Below, piece by piece: positions 34,001 to 42,155 of a stretch of DNA of 64,000 bases. Numbering within the stretch: position 1 is the first letter of the stretch; each line of letters begins with the position of its first letter. The notes beneath the pieces were generated by a model. The model did no database searches and was not told the DNA's origin. It saw only the letters and a program-made list of their open reading frames with translations. Where the stretch lies: positions 1-64,000 of the forward strand of contig JAQSWS010000003.1 of NCBI GenBank assembly GCA_029266495.1, in the 5' to 3' direction. Position numbers and translations under genes: made by a program. The stretch is from Rariglobus sp. (lineage in GTDB: Bacteria; Verrucomicrobiota; Verrucomicrobiia; Opitutales; Opitutaceae).

Positions 34001-34735
34001 CAGGGACGCCTTGGCCTTTATTCCCTCGTCGCCGATCCAGTAGGCAAAATGGCCGACAGTAGGCGTGATCGCCGGATCGAGGCCGGGGACCGTGCCGCCT
34101 GCGACTGTGATCGGCTCGGTGGGGGCGACGACGAAGCGTTCGGTCACGGAGTCCGGGGAGGCGCTGGCAGATGTCTCGAGCGTGCTCGCAGGGCCGACGA
34201 GTAGAATGCCGTCGCGGTTGCCAATTTTTAACCCTGGGGTTTGCGGCGTGACGGATTTGGAGAGCGGACCGGTCGCCGTGATCACGGCGGTGTCGGGGGT
34301 AACGACCGGGGTGTTGGCCGAGGATGCGCTGACCGAGAGACTTTGATTGCCGCTGACCAGCCAGCTGAGCAGTTGCGGATTGCGTGGGGTCGATGCGGTC
34401 GGATTCTGGCGATACACGCCGATCCAATTGGGATTGTTGTCCGCGTCGGCCGTCGCATACGAAGCGAGACCGTCGCCTTTTTGGGAGGCGGGAGCGCTGA
34501 CGCGGGCGTCGGGGCCCATCATAAGCTGGAGCTGCCCGAGCGCGATGTTCAGCCCCATAAGCGCGTTCTGGCGGGCTTGGGATAGATGCTGGTTGTTGGA
34601 GGCGACTTGGGTTTCGACGCGCGTGAGCGCGGCGAGCGAGACAAGCAGCAGCACCAGAAAGGCCAGCAACGTGATGGTGATCAGCAGGGCGAATCCGGAC
34701 CGACGACGCCGGGCAGTGAAGGCGCTGGGTTTCAT
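31064..34735 (-). CDS. Giant pilin-like protein, Verru_Chthon cassette protein A type
   Basis: This 1223-aa protein starts with a short basic leader (TARRRRSGFALLITITLLA), a hydrophobic segment (about 14-40) and then RVETQVASNNQHLSQARQNA. That is the arrangement of type IV pilin and PilX-like proteins. The body is very long, polar and repeat-poor, with Ser/Thr/Pro-rich stretches. The family annotated as Verru_Chthon cassette protein A has this form, normally alongside small pilin-like proteins B, C and D. None of those is visible here. Its last 11 bases overlap the next gene. It would be anchored in the inner membrane or assembled into a pseudopilus. Function is unknown. Confidence 0.75.
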   Translation of the reverse strand: MKPSAFTARRRRSGFALLITITLLAFLVLLLVSLAALTRVETQVASNNQHLSQARQNALMGLNIALGQLQLMMGPDARVSAPASQKGDGLASYATADADNNPNWIGVYRQNPTASTPRNPQLLSWLVSGNQSLSVSASSANTPVVTPDTAVITATGPLSKSVTPQTPGLKIGNRDGILLVGPASTLETSASASPDSVTERFVVAPTEPITVAGGTVPGLDPAITPTVGHFAYWIGDEGIKAKASLSAPWENPAAVTPPTTAAQAADYRFINAERLGIEAIGQDTADTKLGSAFPGTDSAFLATLPKVLSLSQLPLANTDSVGQSALGRAVKSRFHDLTLDSYSLPVDVAKGGLKRDLGSWLRSSASNPTPSSPPSANDDYITPGDPADTSRYSLPKWQLLREFANASAGAAALQPRQQSATHPGVAPVITYLRMGYNLTCPATDTPPDFNIMPVVTLWNPYNVKLAARTYEFCVQYSNLVPASTTGAGLRYRTGAYSPVSPTNPALEPEDFDLMVIRVKHGSSPIVTKEYGENTSDTEAEYFRFKLEVSQDMDPGESRIFTICDAIDSPDGHDGTLYKSGVSRLSDRGALRNDVGVNNAVRMQGEVPFNQYIVAQTQTIFLECFPQTTPSTYNSARMEVLLTEPLPASIPPGDITAVRQFLRANAYQKILGAGLEWRFNLNSLKIPPQNTGEPLIYHRLELMMSDLPTTPPESNPQDRLDKPNPGAPRWLSTLNPQASIMLRKPFVEQVSSGYRSNFNPSYLTEFYVEPPVSGTTLNLTKHDIPNADAQGRVSSGTRVSITSGGAQNTVIREFPSPDVPLFSIAQLQHANASLINLNPAYAIGNSHANLYVNRNASFTVLSTDDSFALSDPTGFPGKAVFNRIYDLSYWLNQALWDGYFFSTVPDTLTVAQAGAVNYHLPNSRHEFVWTSGAATAGDVTALKTVGQSAAHLRVNGGFNVNSTSVQAWRALLHSHNGVATDPADPLNKHPFSRFTTARSRPFTGITVNDTWMGYRILSDAQIDDLAPKIVAEIRARGPFLSLADFVNRRLVADRTGLKGVLQAAIDAGAVNQDSAGDGLPADTYPRDIKDSSGKVPPDLEQQIVYSGTVNTANTAPDTTQSAASRASLTPGYLSQADLLTALGPSLTARSDTFRIRAYGDTQNPVTGEVVGRAWCEAVVQRTHEYVNTTDAATVAPANLTIAGNQTFGRRFKIISFRWLSANDI

Positions 34736-34809
34736 ACGGGGTAAACGAACGACGGGCGAAACCGAAGTGCGGGCCGCGCTTGATTGCGCGAGCTTCGCAG
34801 GAGGAGAGG

Positions 34810-36942
34810 TCAGTTTACGCCCGGTGAATCAAACGTGGGGCGCAGCAGGGACTCCGTTGGGCGGATAGTGAGCTCGGGATCGGCACGGTGTGCAGGAGAC
34901 GGGGCGGTTTCATGGGGATTTTTGGACAAAGCTGTTTTGACGCGGGCGAGGCTGAAGGTTTGCCAGGCGACCATCGGGTTCATGGGAGGGAATTTGGCGC
35001 GTTCGAGCATCTCGACCTGGGTCCAGCCTTCCCGTTCGCCGGCATGATGAGAGGAGTAGCAGTCGGGACCGTTGAAGATGCCGTAGGGAACTTCAGGGTG
35101 GAGGCGGGCGTGGTTGCGGAGGCTGATCCGCTCCCAGACCGCGAGGGCTTCGTCGTTCCATCCCAGCTCGGTCAGCGCCCAGATTGCCCAGTGCACCGTC
35201 TGCGGCCAGATCCCGGCATTTTCGCCTTCGCCTGCCGGTATCGGACAGGTGGATATTTCCACGGGCGGGGGGCACGGGTAGGGGCGGCTCATGAGGGTGA
35301 GTCCCAGTTCACTGTGACATTTTTCAAGCACCGCGCGCATGGCGCTTTCACGCATCGCGGGCGTTCCGCAGCCGCCGAGCACGCACCAGGTTTGGGCGTT
35401 GAGGAAGACACGGTCCTCCGCGAGCGTGCCAAAGGGAAGGCCGTCATCGGTATAGCCGCGCACGAACCAGCGCCCGTCGAAAGCCGCCGTGGCGGCGGCG
35501 CGAAGCGAAGCAAGGCGTTCTTCGCATTCCTTCGCGAAGCGGGGATCGCGGGCGCGTGCCAGCGGGATGAGGCGGTCGAGCGCGCAACACGCCATGCCGG
35601 TGTTCATCATGGATTCGCCGAAGCCCCGTGCGCCGACAAAGGACAAGTAGTCGTTCCAGTCGCCGTCGGCGATGAGGATGAGTCCGTGGGAACCGAGGCC
35701 GATACCGTTGAAGATCCATTTCATGGCACGGCGGAGATGTTCCCAGACGGAGGCGGATTCGCCTTCCCAGAAGGGAAGCTGTTCGTCGAGGAAATCGACG
35801 CTTCCGGTTGCGTGCACCACCTCGGCGCACGCGAGGATGAACCAGATCTCGTTGTCGCTTTCCCTGTGTCCGGTCGAAAGCGTCTCGCCGGGCGCGGGAC
35901 GTCGGAAAGAATGACAATGCGGGATGTCGCCGCTCACGTATTGAATTTTGGCCATCCAGCGAAGACAGCTGAGCGCAAGCGCGGGATCGTGAGCGGCGAT
36001 GGCGAGCGCGGTTTCGGGCACCTCGCGCGCACCGAATCCGATCCAGCCGTAGCCGCCGAGATTCAGGTAGTGTTCTCCGACCGATGCATCCCATGCTTCG
36101 TAGGAATACAACTGGCCTGCGCTCCAGATTGCTTCATCGCGGATCCAAGGCGCGAAGGTGCCAAACTCAAGATCGCCGAGCCTTCCGGCCCAGGCACGTC
36201 GTGCTTCCGTCGGCGAAGGCGATGGAAGCAGGTTGTCCGAACCGTAGCCCACCTGCGCCACAATTTCGCGACTGGCGCCCGGCTCCAGCGAGAGCGACGA
36301 CGATAGCAGCAGGGAAACACCCTCGGTTGCGCAGGCGGTGAAGGAGGCGTCGGTGATCACCTGGAAATCGCCGAGGCCCGGATGGAACTCCTTCCAGGCA
36401 AGCCTGCCCGGTGCAGGGTGGAGGACGCGTGGCGAAGGACCGGAAACGCCCGCGGGGACCACGTCTGAACGCAGGCGCACGCGCGCCGACAGAGGAGTCG
36501 TTCCTAGGTTTTTGAGACAAAAACGAGCGGCCATGCGCGGCTGCCGGTCGGGAGAGGTGTAGAATTCCTGTTCGATCAGCAGCGCATCGCCGCGACCGTT
36601 CCGCCAGACACCGGCGTAGGTTGCATAACCGATGCCGTAGCGAACGGCTGATTTCTCAGCGAGGTCATCGTGAATCAGCGAGTGGCGGTCGTCTCCGGTT
36701 TCAAGTTCCAGATAGAGTCCGCTTCTTGCCTTGAACGTGTTTGCACACAGGTCGGTGTAACCGCCTTCGGTGGTGAAGAGACGGACGAGGCCCTGCCGGT
36801 TGACCAGCACCTGCAGGCGTCCGCTGGAGAAGCCGTGGACGAAAGGCCGTTCGATCGCGGCGGCACCCTTGAAGTGCCCCTCGAAACAAGGCAACCCGAC
36901 CTCATCCTTCCTCCAGGTCCCGTAATGCAGGGGTTCATTCAT
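34810..36942 (-). CDS. GH94-type glycoside phosphorylase
   Basis: This 710-aa protein looks like a cellobiose/chitobiose-phosphorylase family (GH94) enzyme, which splits beta-linked oligosaccharides with phosphate to release a sugar-1-phosphate. It has an N-terminal beta-sandwich (to about 250), a helical linker and an (alpha/alpha)6 barrel. Signature elements are ILIADGDWNDYL (the DWND motif carries the general acid in this family), NAQTWCVLGGCG, GENAGIWPQTVHWA and PYGIFNGPDCYSSHH. A TTG at 36951 would add three residues. The ATG at 36942 has a purine-rich site upstream and is preferred. At 710 residues it is shorter than typical cellobiose phosphorylases. No signal peptide is seen, so it is cytosolic. 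The preferred disaccharide is unknown. Confidence 0.85.
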   Translation of the reverse strand: MNEPLHYGTWRKDEVGLPCFEGHFKGAAAIERPFVHGFSSGRLQVLVNRQGLVRLFTTEGGYTDLCANTFKARSGLYLELETGDDRHSLIHDDLAEKSAVRYGIGYATYAGVWRNGRGDALLIEQEFYTSPDRQPRMAARFCLKNLGTTPLSARVRLRSDVVPAGVSGPSPRVLHPAPGRLAWKEFHPGLGDFQVITDASFTACATEGVSLLLSSSLSLEPGASREIVAQVGYGSDNLLPSPSPTEARRAWAGRLGDLEFGTFAPWIRDEAIWSAGQLYSYEAWDASVGEHYLNLGGYGWIGFGAREVPETALAIAAHDPALALSCLRWMAKIQYVSGDIPHCHSFRRPAPGETLSTGHRESDNEIWFILACAEVVHATGSVDFLDEQLPFWEGESASVWEHLRRAMKWIFNGIGLGSHGLILIADGDWNDYLSFVGARGFGESMMNTGMACCALDRLIPLARARDPRFAKECEERLASLRAAATAAFDGRWFVRGYTDDGLPFGTLAEDRVFLNAQTWCVLGGCGTPAMRESAMRAVLEKCHSELGLTLMSRPYPCPPPVEISTCPIPAGEGENAGIWPQTVHWAIWALTELGWNDEALAVWERISLRNHARLHPEVPYGIFNGPDCYSSHHAGEREGWTQVEMLERAKFPPMNPMVAWQTFSLARVKTALSKNPHETAPSPAHRADPELTIRPTESLLRPTFDSPGVN

Positions 36943-36989
36943 GCGGGACAAACTCTCTTTAATTCGGTTGGTGTCACAACCGCCGCCTT

Positions 36990-37005
36990 GGTTAACTGTT
37001 AGATC
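36990..37005. promoter_or_regulatory. Weak LacI-like site upstream of the GH94 gene
   Basis: GGTTAAC-T-GTTAGATC keeps the core TTAAC-N-GTTA of the palindrome beside the LacI gene but has an extra base in one arm. Its centre is about 55 bases upstream of the GH94 ATG. The regulator may be the local LacI protein or an unlinked one. Confidence 0.3.
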
Positions 37006-37161
37006 CGCGGTTTGCAGCCCCGGCGTGCTGAAATCCGACAGTGCGATGGAGGCGGGTGCAAGACGCCGTCACCGAAGCTTTACTTCGGATTTTGCGGCCC
37101 GCCTGCCGGGGAAACCCTGTGGTGATCCGCGGAAAAACTCCCGCGAGCAGAACTACTAAAT

Positions 37162-38649
37162 CTAGAACTGCTCGGCCATGGCGACGGCCTTGAAAAGGGC
37201 CGAGGCTTTGTTGACGGTTTCCTGGTATTCGGATGCCGGTATTGAATCAGCCACTACGCCGGCACCGGCCTGGATGTGCACGTTGCCGTCCTTGAGGAGC
37301 GAGGTGCGCAGCATGATGCAGGTGTCGCTGTTGCCATCATAACCGAAGTAACCGAGGGCACCCGCATAGAACCCGCGTTGGGACGGTTCGTTTTGCGCGA
37401 TGAGCTGCATGGCGCGGATCTTCGGTGCCCCGCTGACGGTGCCGGCGGGGAAGGTCGCGCGGAGAAGATCGTAGGCGGTCTTGTCGGAGGCGATTTTTCC
37501 TTCGACCTGCGAGACGATGTGCATGACGTGCGAGTAGCGTTCGATGACCATCATCTCGGGCACGGTGACGCTGCCGAATTCGCAGACGCGGCCGATGTCA
37601 TTGCGGGCGAGGTCGACGAGCATGAGGTGCTCGGCGCGTTCTTTTTCGTCGGCGAGCAGATCTTTTTCGAGGGCGAGGTCGTCGGCGTGGGTCACGCCGC
37701 GTTTGCGCGTTCCGGCGATGGGGCGGATCTCGACCAAGCCGTCGGTGAGGCGCACATGGACCTCGGGTGAAGCGCCCACGATGGAGAAGTCGCCCGTCTC
37801 AAGGATGAACATGTAGGGCGATGGATTGACGGTGCGGAGCGCGCGGTAGAGATCGAGCGGGGTTTTGGTGAACGGCTTGGTGAAGCGCTGCGATGGGACG
37901 ATCTGGATGATGTCACCGGAGCGGATGAATTCCTTGGTGCCCTCGACCACGGCCTCGAAGGCGGGCTGGGTGAAGTTGCCGGGCGGCACGGTGATCTTCG
38001 GCGGTTCAACCAGCGGCGCGGGGGCGAGCGCGCTGGGTTCGCGAAGGAGGGCATAGAGCGAGTTGAGCTCGGCGACGGCCGCGTCGTAGGCGGCGGCGGG
38101 ATCGGCGGCGGTGCGCAGGTGGGCGTTGACGCAGAGACGGAGGGTTTGCTTGGCGCGGTCGAAGATCAGCAGTGAGTCCGACAGCATGAAATAGAGCAGG
38201 GGCATGCCGAGCTCGTCGGTCCTGGCGACGGGGACGGTGGGCTCGATCCGTGTGACGTATTCGTATCCGATAAATCCCACGGCGCCGCCGGTGAAGCGGG
38301 GAAGGCCGGGGATGTTGACCGGGTGGTGGCCGGCCATTTCGGCCTCGATCAGCTTAAGCGGATCGGCGGGGGTGGGGACGGTTTGCGAGGGCTGGCCGGG
38401 GACGCGGATCTCGGTGGTGTGCGGACCGCAGATGAAGACCTTGCGCGGGCGGCATCCGATGAAGCTGTAACGGGAGAGGGTTTCGCCGCCCTCGACGGAT
38501 TCAAGAAGGTAGGACGGCCCGGCGGTCTTGAGCTTGGCGTAGGCGGAGACGGGCGTCTCGAAATCCGCCATGAGATCGGCGTAGACGGGGATGACATTGC
38601 CTTGGGCGGCGAGCTTCAGGAAGTCCTCGCGACGGGGAAAGATGTTCAT
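37162..38649 (-). CDS. trpE: Anthranilate synthase component I
   Basis: This 495-aa cytoplasmic enzyme makes anthranilate from chorismate as the first step of tryptophan synthesis. It has the N-terminal feedback-type segment LLESVEGGETLSRYSFIG and the chorismate-binding core with PSQRFTKPF, EIRPIAGTRKRG, LVDLARNDIGRVC and SGAPKIRAMQLI. The length matches TrpE. No trpG or other trp gene adjoins it, so it is an isolated trpE. A 123-base gap after glmS holds a repeat that forms a long inverted structure. No trp leader peptide is seen. Confidence 0.95.
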   Translation of the reverse strand: MNIFPRREDFLKLAAQGNVIPVYADLMADFETPVSAYAKLKTAGPSYLLESVEGGETLSRYSFIGCRPRKVFICGPHTTEIRVPGQPSQTVPTPADPLKLIEAEMAGHHPVNIPGLPRFTGGAVGFIGYEYVTRIEPTVPVARTDELGMPLLYFMLSDSLLIFDRAKQTLRLCVNAHLRTAADPAAAYDAAVAELNSLYALLREPSALAPAPLVEPPKITVPPGNFTQPAFEAVVEGTKEFIRSGDIIQIVPSQRFTKPFTKTPLDLYRALRTVNPSPYMFILETGDFSIVGASPEVHVRLTDGLVEIRPIAGTRKRGVTHADDLALEKDLLADEKERAEHLMLVDLARNDIGRVCEFGSVTVPEMMVIERYSHVMHIVSQVEGKIASDKTAYDLLRATFPAGTVSGAPKIRAMQLIAQNEPSQRGFYAGALGYFGYDGNSDTCIMLRTSLLKDGNVHIQAGAGVVADSIPASEYQETVNKASALFKAVAMAEQF

Positions 38650-38662
38650 GACGGAGGGGAAA

Positions 38663-38763
38663 GTAGCGAGTAGTGAGTAGCGGGTAGCGAGTAGTCGGAT
38701 GGGAGCGGCGGAGTGGCCGGAGGTTCGATATGCCCGCTACTCACCACCTGCTACCCGCTACTC
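38663..38763. repeat. Heptamer repeat with 14-bp inverted arms between glmS and trpE
   Basis: Bases 38663-38694 are five diverged heptamers of the type AGTAGYG. Inside them GAGTAGCGGGTAGC (38675-38688) is a perfect inverted match to 38750-38763, with about 60 bases between. The whole region could fold into a large hairpin between the two minus-strand genes. It looks like a simple-sequence dispersed element rather than a normal intrinsic terminator, since no U run follows. Confidence 0.6.
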
Positions 38764-38772
38764 TTTAGGGAA

Positions 38773-40626
38773 TCACTCCACGGTGACGGATTTCGCGAGG
38801 TTGCGGGGTTTATCCACGTCGCAGCCGCGCTCGCAGGCGATGTAATAGCTGAGCAGTTGCACGGGGATCGTGGCGACGATCGGCAGGACGGCCTCGTGGC
38901 ACTCGGGGATGGTGATGACTTCATCGGCGAGGCCGGGGGGAAGTTCGCAGCCTTCGGTGACGATCGCGATGACCGGGCCCTTGCGTGCTTTCACCTCCTG
39001 CATGGAGGAAATGACCTTGTTGAAGATTTCGCCTTTCGGGGCGAAGAACACGCTCGGGCAGAGTTCGTTGATAAGCGCAATGGGGCCGTGCTTCATTTCA
39101 GCCGCGGGATAGCCCTCGGCGTGGATGTAGGAGATTTCCTTAAGCTTGAGCGCACCTTCGAGCGCGATGGGGAAGAGCGACAGGCGGCCGAGGAAGAGCA
39201 TGTCGTTATACTTCGCGAAACGCTTTGCGACCTCCTTGATGTGGCCGGCTTGTTCGAGGGCCTTGCGAACGAGGGCGGGGGTTTGTTTGAGGGCGTTTAC
39301 GTATTCGACGCCGTCGGCGAAACTCATGTCGCGCATGCGGGCGACATGGAGGGCGAGCATCGCGCCGATGAGAAGCTGGGAGGTGAACGCCTTGGTGGAG
39401 GCGACTCCGATCTCGGGGCCGACGTGCTGATAGATGCCGCCATCGGCTTCGCGGGCGATGGTGGAGCCGACGGTGTTGTTGATCGCGAGGACCTTGTAGC
39501 CCTTGCGCTGGGCTTCACGGAGGGCGCCGAGGGTGTCGATGGTCTCGCCGGACTGGCTCATCACGAAGAAGAGCGGGTTGCCGGAGAGCGGGGCGTTGCG
39601 ATAGCGGAATTCGGAGGCGTAATCGACCTCGACGGGCACGCGGGCGAAACGTTCGATCAGGTGCTCGGCGACGAGGCAGGAATGCCAGGCGGTTCCGCAG
39701 CCGAGAAAGGCAAAGCGGTCGATCTGTCGAAAGTCCACCGGGCCGAGATTGAGACCGCCGAACTTGGCCGTGGAGCTGTCCTCGGAAAAGCGGCCGCGCA
39801 TGGAATTTTCGAGGGCGGCGGGCTGCTCGAAGATCTCTTTCTCCATGAAGTGCGCATAGCCGTTGAGCTCGGCGGCATCGATGGCCCAGGTGACCTTGTC
39901 GACGACCGGGGAGACGTCCTCCATCTCCAGGGTCGAAATGAAGAATTGCTTGGGCGTGACGTGGACGACTTCGCCGTCCTTCAGATAGACGACGTTTTGC
40001 GTGCGGCTGACGAGGGCGGAGACGTCGGAGGCGAGGATGTATTCGTTGTCACCTACGCCGAGGATGAGGGGGGAGCCTTTGCGGGCCGCGACGATTTCGC
40101 CGGTGCAGTCGTTGCAAAGGACGGCGATCCCGTAGGTGCCCTCGACATGGCGGAGGGTTTTGCGCACGGAGTGGAGGAAGCGGCTCTCCCCCACGGGGGC
40201 GGCGGGTTCCTTCGCGTAGTGGTAGGCGATCAGGTTGGAGAGCACCTCGGTGTCGGTTTCGGACTTGAATGAGTAGCCCTTGGACAGGAGGAACTTTTTG
40301 ATCGCGGTGTAATTCTCGATCACGCCGTTGTGCACGAGGGCGATCATCCCGTCGCTGCTGAGGTGCGGGTGGGCGTTGGCCTCGGTGACGCCGCCGTGGG
40401 TGGCCCAGCGGGTGTGGCAGATTCCGGTGGTGCCGGAGAGGCGCAGCTTGGAGACCTCCTTGACGAGGTTGTCCACGCGGCCGATTTTGCGGGTCACCTC
40501 CAGGCGTCCGTCCTGTTGCACGGCGATGCCTGCGGAATCATAGCCGCGATACTCCAGCCGTTTGAGGCCTTCGAGTAGGATGGGGGATGCTTTTTGACGT
40601 CCGACGTAGCCAACGATTCCACACAT
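38773..40626 (-). CDS. glmS: Glutamine-fructose-6-phosphate aminotransferase
   Basis: This 617-aa cytosolic enzyme makes glucosamine-6-phosphate for peptidoglycan and other amino sugars. The class II glutaminase domain opens with MCGIVGYVGRQ (Cys2 nucleophile) and contains LEYRGYDSAG and CHTRWATHG. The two SIS domains (residues about 290-600) bind the sugar phosphate, with FLGCGTAWHSC and FFVMSQSGETIDT. It ends in the family tail DKPRNLAKSVTVE. It diverges from glgC across 102 bases with two palindromes. No glmS ribozyme is evident in the short leader. Confidence 0.97.
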   Translation of the reverse strand: MCGIVGYVGRQKASPILLEGLKRLEYRGYDSAGIAVQQDGRLEVTRKIGRVDNLVKEVSKLRLSGTTGICHTRWATHGGVTEANAHPHLSSDGMIALVHNGVIENYTAIKKFLLSKGYSFKSETDTEVLSNLIAYHYAKEPAAPVGESRFLHSVRKTLRHVEGTYGIAVLCNDCTGEIVAARKGSPLILGVGDNEYILASDVSALVSRTQNVVYLKDGEVVHVTPKQFFISTLEMEDVSPVVDKVTWAIDAAELNGYAHFMEKEIFEQPAALENSMRGRFSEDSSTAKFGGLNLGPVDFRQIDRFAFLGCGTAWHSCLVAEHLIERFARVPVEVDYASEFRYRNAPLSGNPLFFVMSQSGETIDTLGALREAQRKGYKVLAINNTVGSTIAREADGGIYQHVGPEIGVASTKAFTSQLLIGAMLALHVARMRDMSFADGVEYVNALKQTPALVRKALEQAGHIKEVAKRFAKYNDMLFLGRLSLFPIALEGALKLKEISYIHAEGYPAAEMKHGPIALINELCPSVFFAPKGEIFNKVISSMQEVKARKGPVIAIVTEGCELPPGLADEVITIPECHEAVLPIVATIPVQLLSYYIACERGCDVDKPRNLAKSVTVE

Positions 40627-40661
40627 AATTTTGCCTGTTTAAGCTCGCGAATTTACGTCTC

Positions 40662-40679
40662 CGTTTAAACGTTGCGCAA
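40662..40679. promoter_or_regulatory. Adjacent palindromes in the glmS/glgC divergent region
   Basis: CGTTTAAACG (40662-40671) and TTGCGCAA (40672-40679) are two perfect palindromes placed end to end, 36 bases from the glmS start and about 50 from the glgC start. Such a pair could be operator sequence for a regulator of both sugar-phosphate genes. This is inference. Confidence 0.35.
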
Positions 40680-40728
40680 GGTAATACCCCAATTCCTCAA
40701 CATCCCCGTTTCTCTTAATCCTATTCGT

Positions 40729-42015
40729 ATGAGCATGCAGAAAAAAGTCCTCGCAGTGGTCATGGGCGGCGGGCGCGGCACGCGCCTCTATCCCCTCACC
40801 ATGGAGCGGTGCAAACCGGCGGTCCCCCTCGCGGGCAAGTATCGTCTCGTCGACATCCCGATCAGCAATTGCATCAACTCCGAGATCAACCGCATCTTCC
40901 TGCTGACGCAGTTTCACACCGCGTCGCTGCACCGGCACACCCAGAGCACCTACCATTTCGATCCGTTCGGCGGTGGCTTTGTCGACATCCTCTCGGCCGA
41001 ACAGACCGAAAAGAACGCCAACTGGTATCAAGGCACCGCGGATGCGGTCCGTCGCAATCTCCAGCATTTCCGCGGCTTCCCCCATGACCTCGTGCTGATC
41101 CTCTCGGGCGACCAGCTCTACCGGATGGATTTTCGCAAGATCATCGAGGACCACATCGCCAGCAACGCCGACGTGACCCTTGCGGCGATTCCATTCCCGG
41201 TGTCGAAGGTCGAGGGACTCGGCCTGATGAAGGTGAACGACGATCTCTCCATCAATCAGTTCGTCGAAAAGCCCAAGGATCCCGCCGTCATTCGCGGCCT
41301 GACCCTCAGCGATAAACTCGAGGCGACCCTCCACTCGGAATCCGGGGAAAAGCACTGCCTCGCGTCGATGGGCATCTATGTGTTCAACCGCCAGGTGCTC
41401 ACCGAGGCGCTGGATAACAACATGACGGATTTCGGCAAGGAGGTCATTCCGAGCCTGCTCGGTCAAAAGCGCCTTTTCGCCCACATCTTCGAGGGGTATT
41501 GGGAGGACATCGGCACGGTGAAGGCGTTTTTCGACGCCAACATCGCGCTCTCCGATCCGCTGCCTCCGTTTAACTTCTTTGATCCCTCCGCGCCGATCTA
41601 CACGCAGGACCGCTACCTGCCTGCGTCGAAGCTCAACAAGTGTGAAATCGACCATGTTTGCATCGGCGATGGCTCGATCATCACCGACTCGACGCTCAAG
41701 CGCTGCGTGCTCGGCATTCGTTCCTTCGTGGGCGAGGGCACCAAGCTCACCGAGGTGGTCATGATGGGTGCTGATTATTACGAGACGCCGGAGCAGCAGC
41801 TGGACAACGCCTCCAAGGGAATTTTCAACATCGGCGTCGGATGCAACTGCGAGATCGAGCACACCATCATCGATAAAAATGCCCGCATCGGTAACAACGT
41901 GAAGCTTTCACCCAAGGGCAAGCCCGACGGCGATTATGCTCATGGCATCATCATCCGCGACGGCGTGCTGGTCGTGCCGAAGGGCGTGATCGTGCCGAGT
42001 GGGACGGCGGTGTGA
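40729..42015 (+). CDS. glgC: Glucose-1-phosphate adenylyltransferase
   Basis: This 428-aa enzyme makes ADP-glucose for glycogen synthesis. An in-frame TTG 57 bases upstream would add 19 residues unlike the family. The ATG at 40729 puts the nucleotide-binding loop VMGGGRGTRLYPLT near residue 10, as expected. The block WYQGTADAVRR and the segment KYRLVDIPISNCINS resemble plant and cyanobacterial enzymes more than E. coli GlgC. The C-terminal half is a left-handed beta-helix with EDIGTVKAFF before it. The C-terminus ends in VPKGVIVPSGTAV, as in plant-type subunits. It stands alone, with a strong terminator after it. Confidence 0.95.
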   Translation: MSMQKKVLAVVMGGGRGTRLYPLTMERCKPAVPLAGKYRLVDIPISNCINSEINRIFLLTQFHTASLHRHTQSTYHFDPFGGGFVDILSAEQTEKNANWYQGTADAVRRNLQHFRGFPHDLVLILSGDQLYRMDFRKIIEDHIASNADVTLAAIPFPVSKVEGLGLMKVNDDLSINQFVEKPKDPAVIRGLTLSDKLEATLHSESGEKHCLASMGIYVFNRQVLTEALDNNMTDFGKEVIPSLLGQKRLFAHIFEGYWEDIGTVKAFFDANIALSDPLPPFNFFDPSAPIYTQDRYLPASKLNKCEIDHVCIGDGSIITDSTLKRCVLGIRSFVGEGTKLTEVVMMGADYYETPEQQLDNASKGIFNIGVGCNCEIEHTIIDKNARIGNNVKLSPKGKPDGDYAHGIIIRDGVLVVPKGVIVPSGTAV

Positions 42016-42033
42016 GTTCGTGCGCCGGAGAAT

Positions 42034-42053
42034 CCCGGAGCTCACGCTCCGGG
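42034..42053. repeat. REP-like hairpin after glgC
   Basis: CCCGGAGC-TCAC-GCTCCGGG is a perfect eight-base stem with a four-base loop, 18 bases past the glgC stop and before the true terminator. It has the look of a dispersed REP-type repeat, which may protect the transcript end. Confidence 0.45.
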
Positions 42054-42075
42054 CCACGCTGAAAAGCCGGGCACT

Positions 42076-42117
42076 AAAAAGGCGCGACCCCCATCCCTAG
42101 GGGTCGCGCCTTTTTTT
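42076..42117 (+). terminator. Strong bidirectional intrinsic terminator between glgC and ychF
   Basis: Stem GGCGCGACCCC (42081-42091) pairs with GGGGTCGCGCC (42100-42110), followed by seven T bases and preceded by five A bases. It ends glgC on the plus strand and can also end ychF, which converges on it with its stop at 42156. Confidence 0.92.
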
Positions 42118-42155
42118 GCGCGCATACCAGAACAGGACGGTTGGACGCCGGTTGC

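Noticed and set aside
37131-37151. Short CCGCGG...CCGCG stem after trpE as a terminator
   Set aside because: Only five paired bases and no U run in the minus-strand direction.
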